Source of the DNA: Bugula neritina
Taxonomy: Eukaryota; Bryozoa; Gymnolaemata; Cheilostomatida; Bugulidae
DNA length: 64,000 nucleotides
Assembly (NCBI GenBank): GCA_964035545.1
Contig: OZ037767.1
Location: 23,355,128-23,419,127 of the forward strand
Direction of reading: 5' to 3'
Positions 45,193 through 56,500 of the stretch are shown one piece after another. The position numbers and the translations under genes are program-made. Position 1 is the stretch's first letter. Each line of letters begins with the position of its first letter. The notes beneath the pieces are model-generated. The model made no database searches, was not told the origin of the DNA, and was given only the letters and a program-made list of their open reading frames with translations.

Positions 45193-48100
45193 ATGTTGGC
45201 GTTAGAGGAGCAACTCCGTGAGATGTTGCAATGCAAAATTTGCTTTGATGACAAAGAAAAGCAAAAGTTACTACCATGCCAGCATACTATCTGCTTGGAC
45301 TGCCTTAACAGATTAGCTGTAAAGGATTCCAGATATAAGTGCCCGCTATGTAATAGAGTATGTACATAGATCAACTAACAAATTACAGTAAAGTTACAAA
45401 TTGAATTTTATTCAAACTCAATTTTCTGTGTTTGGTAACGTATAAAATTAACCATGAATGTGTTGAATCAATTGGTGCAATGTAACAGTTCACATTATGG
45501 TGCAATGTAACAGTTCACATTATGGCCACAGTAAATCGAATGTGTTAGTGGAAGAAATGATCTCAGCTGCCTCAGCAGATAAATATATAGGAGAGACTCA
45601 CTGTGATATTGGTGCGATAACTGAGGTTGCTTTATTGCCTCATTCAACTATGAAAAGAGTGATTTATATTGCTTGTGCCTTCTTTTCTATGATATGAATG
45701 CTTGAAGGCGGTTTTTTCAAATTTACAGGAAATGCTGGTCCCAAATGGTGGGTTTGAGACTTTGCAGGAGAGTTTGATAACAAAGCAACTTGCTCATTTA
45801 ATTACTCCTCGTGATGATACCAGGCCACCCACGCCTTCTGCTCGGCCATCTAAAGGTAACAGTGAACTGTGCTTGTTTCCTTCAATGAGGTTGCTGTTTG
45901 ATCAGCAAGGAGTTGAAAATGCTGTTTTGTTACTCTATAGTCCATAAATATATATTGTTGTGTGAAAAATATTTTGACTAGACATTCCATAATGAGTCAT
46001 GCTTCCTTCAGGTTCTGAACTTCAAGTTGGTTTTCCCCGAAAAATCAAGGGTAACTTTTTCAGTTAAACAATGATGCAATATGTTTGCATACAGTTATAG
46101 GCAGTCCAGCTACTCCAGCTGTGCCAGAGAGGGAAGTAACACCTCCAAGTCAACTGGATGAAATTCAAAGAAACTTGAATGCAAAAATTTCCAAAGGAAA
46201 AGATGTACTAGCTCAATCCCAAAACAAAGTAGGTGTCTTATATATCTCTTTCATATGATTGAACTTGTTGAAATTCTTTAGAGGTCTTCAATAAAAATAC
46301 ACAAATTTTATGTATGACTACATCACATAATTATTCCTTAATTAAATGCATATTTCATTCATGTACTTCACTTAATATTTCACTGTGACACAAGATTATA
46401 TTGTTATTCTGTGTCTGTTTTTTAAATTTGGATGCATGTTATATGTATGCTGTGGTGAAGTGGATAGAGTGCTGGCCTAGGAAGCATTAGGTCAGGGGTT
46501 AAAGCCCAAACGCTGGTGCTGATGTTAGGAAGAGTATCCAGTCATAATTTTGCTCCTGTGCTACACTAGAAGAGTCTCAAGCCGGCTTTAAAGAGCCCTT
46601 TCTTATGTAATTTTTTTTATTTGTATGAAACAGCTATAGTTTGTATATGTGGAGATTTCTTATTTCTTTTGCACCTTTAGGTGAAATGCTACACGTCATC
46701 ATTGGATGACCTAGAACAAACAGCAGAGCGTATGAAGTCTTCCATCAACAATCTTATGGAGCAAACCATTGATAAACTTATGGCCAATGCTAGTAAAAAG
46801 GTGACTGATTGTTCCTTCAGTTTCATACACTTCTTTATTCACTGAGAGTTTGGAGGAGAAGTTCCTCAGTTCTAAAATGAAGTGACTGAGCTCAACCTCA
46901 TATTCATGTTTATGATGATTCGTTACAATGTACAACAATTTTATACAATTTTCAAGTTATTTTATTCAGACAAACTTTAAGTTTCCTTAAGAGACACCAT
47001 GAATAAAAATTCAGTGTTATAATTCAACAAATATAATTTTTAAAACATGTTTTGTCACTGAGCTTTAGAAAACTATAATACTAAATTTGTATTTCACAGC
47101 CCACTTTGATACTGCATTTTCTGGCGTAGAACTATGTAAATTATGCAAATTTGGAAAAAACTCAGGTTTAATAGCTAACACTGTACCCATAAAATTAGTA
47201 CTTGTGACATATTTTTATTACAGAACCTGGCTGAGTTGAGAAGAAGTAAAATATTTACTAAGTTTAAGTTTTTTTTTAGAGTTAAACTTAGTAGTAAAAA
47301 TAGTTTAGCTTTTATCAATCTTATCACATTTGAGGGAAAAAAAGCTTTTAGCAGTTCTTACTAATCAAGTTATGAATTTGTATCAAGACATTCAAGTTGA
47401 TTAAAATCTGCTTAAGTTTTCAATAAATTTTTAAAACCTGGAGAATAATTTATAATTGAATTTAATATCTTTTCTCTATTTGCTCATTTGCTGCTGTCCA
47501 TACAACTAAGTTTGTATTGAATCTTCAGGTTCAAGCTATTGAAGAGTTAACCCAGAAGAAGAATGAGGAGATTTTAGCTATAATATGCCAGTTATCGGAT
47601 ACAAACACTAAGACTGCTAGAGGAGTGGCGCTTCTAGAAAGAAGGCTCAACAGTCTTCAGTCCAATTACTCTATGAATTCAGTTGCTGATGATATACATA
47701 ATGCCCAGGCCAACATTTCCACTCTGGAAGAATTTATAACCAAACTTGGTGTGTAAATTATGTTACTACCAGTAAACATTACTCATGTGTTTTAGGACAG
47801 TTTTTGGTGTTCAAGTATTTATTTTCATCTGTTGGCTATATTTCTACGTATTAGCAAACGTATATCTGGCGTTCACAGTTGACCTAATACTTGCTAGCTT
47901 GGAATGATAATGCTTCTATTAAATAACATTTTAACCAAGTTAAGAAAAACTTTAAAGGTGTGATAAATTAATGTGTATGGTTTTCAAGAACGAATATTTC
48001 TTGAGCTTCCACTCTTCAAATTGGTAAACCAACTGTAAAAAATATTTTTTGTCAAGTATTAGTCAAAGTATTAAATGAAAATTTATTAATTCTGAAAAGA

Positions 48101-51100
48101 ATACTTGTATTCAACTGTAATTTTGCAATAAATAATTTGAATAGCAGACTGTCATTTAAAAAAACGATACCATACATGTTTTCTAGTTTATGTAATAGTG
48201 TAATTTATTTAGTTTCCTTCCATATGTTGAGTGATTGTATTTAACCTACTGACCTTCCTTGCTTACCATTTAAGCTATTTTTAATGCTAATTCCACTGAT
48301 TAGTATAGTGCTTGCACAAAATTTCTGCATTTTATTGAGTTCAATTTAAAAGTTAAATTGAAGGTTTAGAACTTTGTCTCTAAATCAAGTGTGTTGTGAG
48401 CTGTACTGTCAGTTAAACTTTGTCTCTATCCAATCTCACATTGTCTTGTTTCAATGAAACTCTGCCAGTTTTCATACAGTTAGTGTGCGAGTTATAAGAT
48501 TTTATATAGACCACATCCATCACTTCAGTATTTGGTCTAGTGGGCCAATTTTACACATACAGGAGTAATTGTAGGAGTAGCTGCCTCAATAACTATTGCT
48601 GAGGAGGAGTAAGTCATGTTAACTAGTGTAAGTTCTATCAGCTAAAGTAGGTCATGCTATTTGGTGTAAGTTCTATCTATTAGCTAGAGTACGTCTTATT
48701 AACTGGTATAAAGGGTATAATGTTGTTTACTTCAGATTCAGTTGCTGGTACATTTCGAGCTGGTGACAGTGTAAGATTAAGAATGGATGACGGAATGCTG
48801 GACTCAGAATTTCTGTTGAGTGATTTGAACCACTATAGTATAGGATATATACACACTGTTGATGATGACGGAGATGTGAGTTGATATGAGTATTGTACCA
48901 TACATACAGAGTATTACTTGTGTACCAAACATACAGAGTATTACTTGTGTACCGGGTACATACAGAGTACATACAGAGTATTACTTGTGTAGTACATTTG
49001 TAATATTCCATGCATAAGTGAAATTTTTTTCATTCTGTAGTGTGCTGTGCTATTTGCGGAGAATTCCAGATGGACTGGAAATATTTCTCAATTAGAAAGG
49101 TCAGCCACAAAACACACGCTGCCTGTGGTAGGTGATAGAGTGAGAGTGAAACCTTCCGTCGTAGAACCACACTTCAAGTGGGGAATGGTGAAACCAACTA
49201 GGTAAACCTGCTACTGTTTATTTACTGTAAGTTAAAGGACACCTTGAATATGCCCATACCAACCCATATCACTCGTTGTGTGTGATATGTTGAGCTTAAT
49301 TAATAAACTCATGGCTATTTATAGTCTCCATTCCTGTCAGAGCCTCTGATAAAAAGGGTTTTTAAGGGGGTTAAAGACTGTGCCCCTCATTATGCTGGCA
49401 ACTAGATTTGCAGCATTTCGAAGTAACACACTGATGCCCTGCTGAATGTTGAACTTATTTGATGTTACACAGCTGCAAAATAAATGAATAACGTCTGATT
49501 TCCAAATGTTCATGAAATGTAAAAAGGAATGAATAATCACTGTATTATAATATAAATTTAAATTATCTATATTTTCAAAAATGAGAGCTAGTCTTAAATA
49601 CTTCTAATCTAATATATAAATTTTGTGACCAATATGCATACTGCGCACCTTCTATCTCCTGTAGATGATAATGTAAAGTACTATTTTTTTAGCATTGGGA
49701 TGCTCTCAGAACTGAAAAACACAGGACCTAAGCAAGGCAGGCAGGTGGAGGTTGACTTCCCAGAGGATCATGATTGGACAGGATTGTTTGATGAGTTGGA
49801 GAAAGTGGAGGTTGAACCACTTAAGGTCCGTATTGCTTTCTCTCCTCAACTCCTTCCTCTTCTCTCCACCCTCTCTTCACCACCCTTTCCATCACCCACT
49901 TTTTTCATTTCGCCTTCTCTTTCCTTCCTCTTCTGTCTTTCACACTCAATCCCCTTACTTATTTTCAACTCCCCCTCTCTCCTTATCCCTCTTCTTCTTC
50001 TCATTCCCTTCCTTTGCTCTTCATTCTCTCTTTCTCATTTTTTTACTGCTTTTCTCTCTTTCTCCTCTGCCTTTCTCTTTGCATGCATTTATACTTTCGA
50101 GATCATCCTAGGTTTTGAATTGAAAGTTTAGTGTTATCAAAATTTTATTATACTCATGGCAATCTCATTCATTACCTAGAACTAGAACTACCTTTAGTAA
50201 ACATTTTCTAAGCAATGGTTTTTTGCTGCCCAAGCTTCAAATTTAAATTTAAATGCATTTGTTATTTTGTTATATATAAGCTATATATGTTAACCACATT
50301 TAATTCTTCAACTGTAATTGCCTTTGTATTTTTAGTATGTATATAATATCTGTTTTATGAATGCAATTGTAAGTATTGTAGTAAGCAGTGGTTACACTTT
50401 TGAGATATTTATTTAAAGTTTTTTTACATTCTTTTAAATTACCAATTCTGCAATTTTTACTCTTTTTGGAACCTTTGGCATGAGTCAATTGCAACTAAGC
50501 TTACAGTATTTTATGTACGTAATAGTGAGCACTTACTCTGGACATTTAAGAGAATGTAGCTAAATATCTCACCAACACATTTTGTATGCATCACAGTAGT
50601 TCAAGTGTGTCTCTGCTATGTAGGTAGGAGATGATGTTTGGATTGCTAGTAACATCACCGAACCGGTGAGAGGCTGGGCAGGAGTAACTGCAAATAGTGT
50701 AGGCACTTTGCTCTCTGTTCACGGGGAGGATGTGGAAGTGAAATTCCCCGAGTGTGAGAATTGGAAAGGTCTTCTGTCGGAACTGGAGAAAGTTAGACCC
50801 ATTACTGTGGGAGACAAAGTCAAGGCAAGTATTACTTGATGCAAATATCTTTATAGAAATGGAGGTTGTTAGTCAACACTAAAAATTATCTCAATCCACC
50901 AGACTTTTTGTTTCTAGTTCTTCTATACCAGTGCAAAGTAGAGTTAGTGATGAATATAAAAGGAAAGAGCAAACAAGAATAACTTGCAAATGTTATTCGT
51001 GTGATATTTTGTCACTGGAGACTTTGTTAAAGACTTGTGACTTAAGCTGCTAACATAGCCATTGTGCTCACCTAGGACAATCGAATCATTCAATTTATAG

Positions 51101-52101
51101 AGCAGAAGCTTTTAAAATAATTTAACACCAGCGCATAATAATGCTTAGTTAATCAATGTATGCAGTTTCGTTTAAGAGCTTTCTGGGAATACCCACAGTC
51201 ATATTGTAATCAACTGGTGATAAGATATTACGCTAATTGTAAAAGTCTGGGTTTCTAACTTTAAACGTTTAACTTAACAAAACTTGCTACCAACTCCCGT
51301 CTTTTATGAAAACCCAATAGATTTTTCACTGCTGAGTAAAACTACAAAGTTCTGATTAGCTGTAGGTAATTGGATGACTCACTGATCGTTGTTACATCTC
51401 TCAGATTAGTATTTGTAATGTTCTGATAAATTCTAGGTGAAGAGGTCTGTGACGGAGCCGAAGTTTGCGTGGGGTGGAATTAGTCACGACGATGTGGGTA
51501 AAGTCGCAAAAATACTAAACAGTTCTGAGCATGGTTAGTGTTCACTTTAAATCAATTAAACTTTCTATTAATGCATTGGCAAATAGATATAGTTGTCCCA
51601 AGGCTTTGGCTAGCTGGAAGATTGTAGTGTAGCCTGAATAAACAATATAGTTGGGAACTATCTTTATCTCTAAGTCTAAATGTTGACTATGATAGCAGAA
51701 TCACTGCATTAGCATAGCTACACTATTTTATCAGTTATACATGCATGTAGTAGTTATGTTTTTATCATGTGGACATGGCAATAATTTTATAAATGTTTGA
51801 ATTTTTGTTCATGTTTTGGGAGATTTTAAATATTAAATGCCCGTAACTGCAAAAACACAGAAATAGAATTATTAAAGAAGTTAGATTTAAATAATTTATT
51901 TTGTTTATAGAATTGTTTAACTCCCAAATATCCAGTTATAACATGTGTAGCTCTGTGTTTGTAGGTCAAGTGGCAAAGATAGATTTCCCGAACAGGCTAG
52001 GACTATGGCAATGTCTGATGGATGAGATTGAGATTGTTAGCCGACACACCGGGAGTGATCAGAGTAGCCGCAGAGCCAGGAGGTCTAGCGATCTTCAGTG
52101 A
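45193..52101 (+). CDS. RING finger / coiled-coil / SH3_15-repeat protein, probable E3 ubiquitin ligase
   Basis: Eleven exons: 45193-45357, 45729-45855, 46101-46228, 46681-46800, 47529-47748, 48736-48875, 49041-49201, 49693-49825, 50624-50824, 51437-51533, 51965-52101; total 542 residues. N-terminal C3HC4 RING at 14-53 (CKIC, LPCQHTICLDC, CPLC). Residues 98-140 are Pro/Thr/Ser rich, then a helical, probably coiled-coil region to about 250. Four tandem modules follow (about 255-525) with the pattern G-D-x-V-R/W-x-x-x-S/N-V/I-x-E-P-x-x-x-W-G ... V-x-x-x-F-P ... W-x-G-L-x-x-E-L-E, which I take as SH3_15 repeats as in Mind bomb and plant KEG. There is no B-box. The tail is basic (SRRARRSSDLQ). The ninth intron uses a GC donor. 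The stop may instead be reached after one more intron at 52097 (GTGAGT), adding a few residues. Substrates unknown. Confidence 0.85.
46448..46620 (+). repeat. tRNA-derived SINE, family A (plus strand)
   Basis: Head GCTGTGGTGAAGTGGATAGA with A-box spacing, B-box-like GGGGTTAAAGCCC, then the core GATGTTAGGAAGAGTATCCA followed by GTCATAATTTTGCTC and a short T-rich tail. Intronic in the RING gene. Same core as the copy at 26937-27066. Confidence 0.75.
48590..49005. repeat. Two short tandem repeats around an exon of the RING gene
   Basis: 48600-48700: two copies of about 45 bp (TTAACTAGTGTAAGTTCTATC type). 48890-49000: about four copies of a 28-bp unit containing ACATACAGAGTATTACTTGT. The exon 48736-48875 lies between them. 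Confidence 0.65.
49835..50090 (+). repeat. Long pyrimidine tract in a RING-gene intron
   Basis: About 250 bases almost free of purine runs (TCTCTCCTCAACTCCTTCCT and onward). It starts ten bases after the exon ending at 49825. An open frame runs across it but codes only Ser/Phe/Leu/Pro. Confidence 0.75.
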
Positions 52102-53585
52102 GTCATATTTATTTTTCTTGAAACAAGTTGAATTCTGTGGAACTGGTTGGCATTCAGACTTTCAGACTTTATAAAAAAGGAGTAAATAATTTTTTGAGAG
52201 CATTTCTAAGGAAAAGGTCTCATTTCTATCATATTTTTTTTAGCAAATTGTTATTAAAATACAGATTTAGAGGCAAGAGATTTACGAGGTTTCAATTACC
52301 ATGATGCTATTTTTAGTTCAGTCGTTGTACTGCACAAGATTGGCTGAAAACCTGCTGTTCTTTTAAAAAGATTTATTTTAAAATATAGGAATTTATTTTT
52401 AGTCTACAGCTAAAGTTGATTCACAAATTTAATAATTTCTGGCTTCAAAAATTATTAATTGTCTTAACTTAGCCAATTTTTACAAGCTTGATTTCAGACC
52501 TATGAACTATGGGTAGTGTTTGGGTTTAGTTGTGCGTAGAAGTTGTTGGCTAACATTTCTTTCTGTGTTATATTTAGATGCCCTACGCAGTAGCAAGGCA
52601 TGGAGATTCACAGGGCGGAGCGCTGAATATTTATTTATAAAAAACAGAAGACTTTGCTACCAGTTGGTGGCTGTCTACAATATTTTTACTTACCAACACT
52701 TTGGCAGTTTTGCCAAACTTACTGGTTTACTTTACTGATATTTTGCTGAAACTTGATGGTTGTGACATTATAATGCAGTTTATAAACATATTAAGTAGAC
52801 ATATGCTATGCTTTGCAAATGAATCACAACTGAGTGTATTAGTGATTTGGGCTAGATATCAACACATGTATATACAATTGCCGTAAAAGAATTTTTTGCT
52901 GCTATCGGCGTGACTATTGTTATAAACATTATTTTTATTCAATATGCCAATGAAGTTTTTTTCAATGGTTTTGATTCAAGTAAATTTAAATAGCAAAATA
53001 TTGCTTTTTTCTAAATTTTATCAGTTTTATACAAATTAAGATTATTTAGCTTCAATTTTCACTTATATTAAATATGAATTCTATGGAACTCTTAAAAATG
53101 AGTTCTTATTTTGAGTGATGATGTTTTTCACTTTGCTAATAAAGATAATTATTGCACATTAATAAAGTTGATCAGTAAAAGATGACTACTAACAAATGCT
53201 GTTGAATTACCAAATGGATTCATTAGCACTCCAAGTAACCACATACTAATATCTCAATATTCAAATTCAATTAGAGATATGGTAGAAGTTTGAAGTTTAT
53301 TGTGAAAGAGAAAATTGAGTAAATAAAGCCGATGTGTTTCATTGGCTGCTTGATATAATATTACACAGAAACCATTTGTTCACTATTACTATACGTTTAG
53401 TTGGTATGTGCCATCTAATTTTTCGATTTTATGTAGTCAATACTCAATAGGTCCAGAGATATTTTCTAAAATTCAGCAACCAATTGGCTCTGTTAACAGG
53501 AAAGACATTAACAGCTGTTGACTGCTGCAGATAGCATTTTCATCAGAACTATTCCGCATCAACACAGAAGATTCTTTTGACCATC
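52102..53585. other. Intergenic, convergent 3' ends
   Basis: AT-rich. 3' UTRs of the RING gene (left, AATAAA near 53139) and of the membrane-protein gene (right, minus-strand AATAAA near 53297) probably occupy most of it. No other gene seen. Confidence 0.5.
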
Positions 53586-56500
53586 TTAGCTGAGGGTCAA
53601 CCATTTTGGTCCGTATCTCAGTCTTTCTCTCCTGTTTCTATTTTCTATTTTTTGTCTCCTCAGCTCTCTCAGAATACGGGCTAAGCTTGGGTCAGGCTCT
53701 CTGGCAAGAGATCTGCCACTGCGGAAACTCATATCACTAGTCCCTCTAGCAAACCTGTAGCCTTGATTGTCGTATCCAATTTTCTTAGGAAACAGAATCA
53801 TTCTTTCACCATCTGGTCTTCGTACAGGTCTGGGCTGTTGATAGTTTCTGTTGAAGATAAACAACTGATAATAAAGCAGTTTAAGTGTGAACTCAGTTGC
53901 ATGTGTGGAAATAATTAAAACCAATCAAGGATGGTATATACTAACATAATATTATTTTAACTTTATAACTTTGTATAAAATTCTGCAGCTTTGAATATAC
54001 AGTGCATTCTTCAAAACCAGTAGGTTCGAAGTGAGCAAGTTTTGTCGATTTTATTTCAATCCATAGCTAAACCTCTCCCCCCTCCCTAAATTTATCACAT
54101 GCTTCAAAACAATTTAAAGTATATATATCCTAAGCAACAGGTACTTTCATTTAGCAGGGACAAATTTTAATAGCCCAAGTTTTCTAATTTCTTTATAAAT
54201 TACAGTTTGAAATCAAATTTAATTTATTCTTTTGTTACATTTAAAATTTTAAGCACACAAGCTTTTCTCAATTTCTCCTATACTGCACCTATCTCTAGCA
54301 GAGTTGACTTATATAATTAAGTAGAGGTTATGATAGTAAGAATACAGAATTAATGTCCATCTCTTATTGGCTAGGAGCTTTACATACTCATGCACTGTGA
54401 CTTTTGAAACTATAAGTCTAATAAAATAAAGTCTGATCCTGTTGAAAATGCAGTTAAATCATCTCAACCTATTGGTATGTAAGTAAGCAAATCACAATCT
54501 ATGACCTGTGTTTTCTATGTTTATGTTTAAGATATTTACTGCAAGTATCTTGATAAACTGTTTATATTAACACATCACAGGAAAATTGCAAGGTTTTTCT
54601 ACTAATTACTAGTTCCAGTGTTTGTGCTTTACCCAGGTGATGAAACACGTTATCATAACATAATGTGATGTTGAATAGCCAACAGACTAATGAACTAGTG
54701 ACTAGCTTCACCCACATTGCCTGGTCCAAAACACCAGTGGATATGTTGAATTTCGTTGCCATTAGAGATTTTATATTATATAAACAGGTCTACCTTTCAT
54801 ATTTTGGAGGAGATACCATAAGCACTTTTTGTCTGGTTTTTGGAACTTTGGTTGCTCTAAAGTTTATTTTTAGAGGTTGTCTACCTCTACCTCTCCTTTC
54901 TTTCTTCATTGTTTGTTTTGGCTTTACTGGCGTCTTTTTAGGGTTTTTTAAGCCTAACGCCTAGAAATTTGCAGAAAAGGAAGATGTTGGCTTTAACTAT
55001 ACAGACAAAATTTTAAACTATACCAAGGCTTTAAAATCTCATTTAGTACAACTGATCAAAACTTTAAGGAAAATTTGAAATTTTCAAAAACTTAATTATG
55101 GAAAACTGGCTGCCTAATGTCAAAATTATGCAATGCTGAATTGCAAAAATGTTATTACCAGAGAAAAACAGTTTAGTCTAACTCACATAGACTTGCAGCT
55201 ATGCCAAAATGATATGTTTAGCAAATTTAAAACATTAATAGTAATAATAAATTATAGCTCATGAGAAGCTAACAGGACTGCTTGTTTAAACGCTATATCA
55301 AAATTAATATCATATGGTTGTTTTGAAAAAATAGCTTAAACGTTATTAATTATTTGAACTAATTGAGATTTTTAAACAACTTTATGTTGATGACATTTCA
55401 AAATCTTTGTTTTTAAGGTTTTAAAATATCACTTTAGCTCTAACCCGATAGAACTTGGAGTCTTCTTTAGCAGTAGTTACATTGATAACTTCACCAGAAC
55501 TACCTACTAGTACTACGGGATCAAATGTCTTGTCAGAATCACTATCTACAAAGAAGTTCATGCAATTAGAATTTTTTGAACCTTATAATACAAGTTAGTA
55601 CTATAGATTAATTCTTGATAGGCATTTAAAGTCTGATATAAAAAACTGCTCAAGCTTTTTAAAAAATATAAGGAACTTTTAAAATTTTATCTAAATTTTT
55701 TTGAAATCTATAAAAGTACCATTATCTTGGCTTTTTGGTGCGTCAGCTTCTTCCTGGTTTTCGGTTTCTGCATCTTTAGTACTTGATAGTTTTTTATCTG
55801 TTGAAGGAATAGCCTCAATAATTTTGCTGGGATCTTCAGTGATTTTGTCGGGATCTTCAGTGATTTTGTCGGGATCTTCAGTTATTTTGTCAGAATCTTG
55901 AGTTTTTTCAACTTGCGGGACCACCTCAACTTTTTTTGGAGTATCATTATTTACTTCTCTTTTGGCAGTAGAAGAATTGTTTGTGGAAAATTTCGTGCTG
56001 GAGACTTTTTGCTTGTTTTTGGAAGGTTTAGTAAGCTTTTTAGGAATGTCTGGTTTTACTACTGCATCGTCATTTTTAGGAGTTGTCTCTACTTTAATTG
56101 GTTCTTCAGATCTTCTTGGCACTCTTATCTCTTTTGTAGACCTATCTCCTGAATTACAAACAGTATAAATACTAATATACTGCAATTTCTTTTATAAAAG
56201 TTGCAACAAACAACAGCCACCAAAGACATTCATTATGAGAAAATATTGTCCAATTCTGACAAAAATAAACTTTACTTATTATAAATCTAGACATGCATGT
56301 ACTGGTTACTGTAGAGATGAGTTGCCCCAGTAGCTCCTATGTAGTGTGATGTTAAGCACGCCAGCTTGCAAGTTGGAATTCTGAGGTTCAATTCCTAGTG
56401 GAGGCAGAAGTTTTTACAGTTACCAGATAAAGTACATGACAAACAGACACCAACAGCTCACAACATAAGAACTATATTATACAAACCTGCGTAAGGAACA

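Noticed and set aside
49625-50131. 168-codon Ser/Phe/Leu-rich ORF
   Set aside because: Only 49693-49825 is exon; the rest is the pyrimidine tract.
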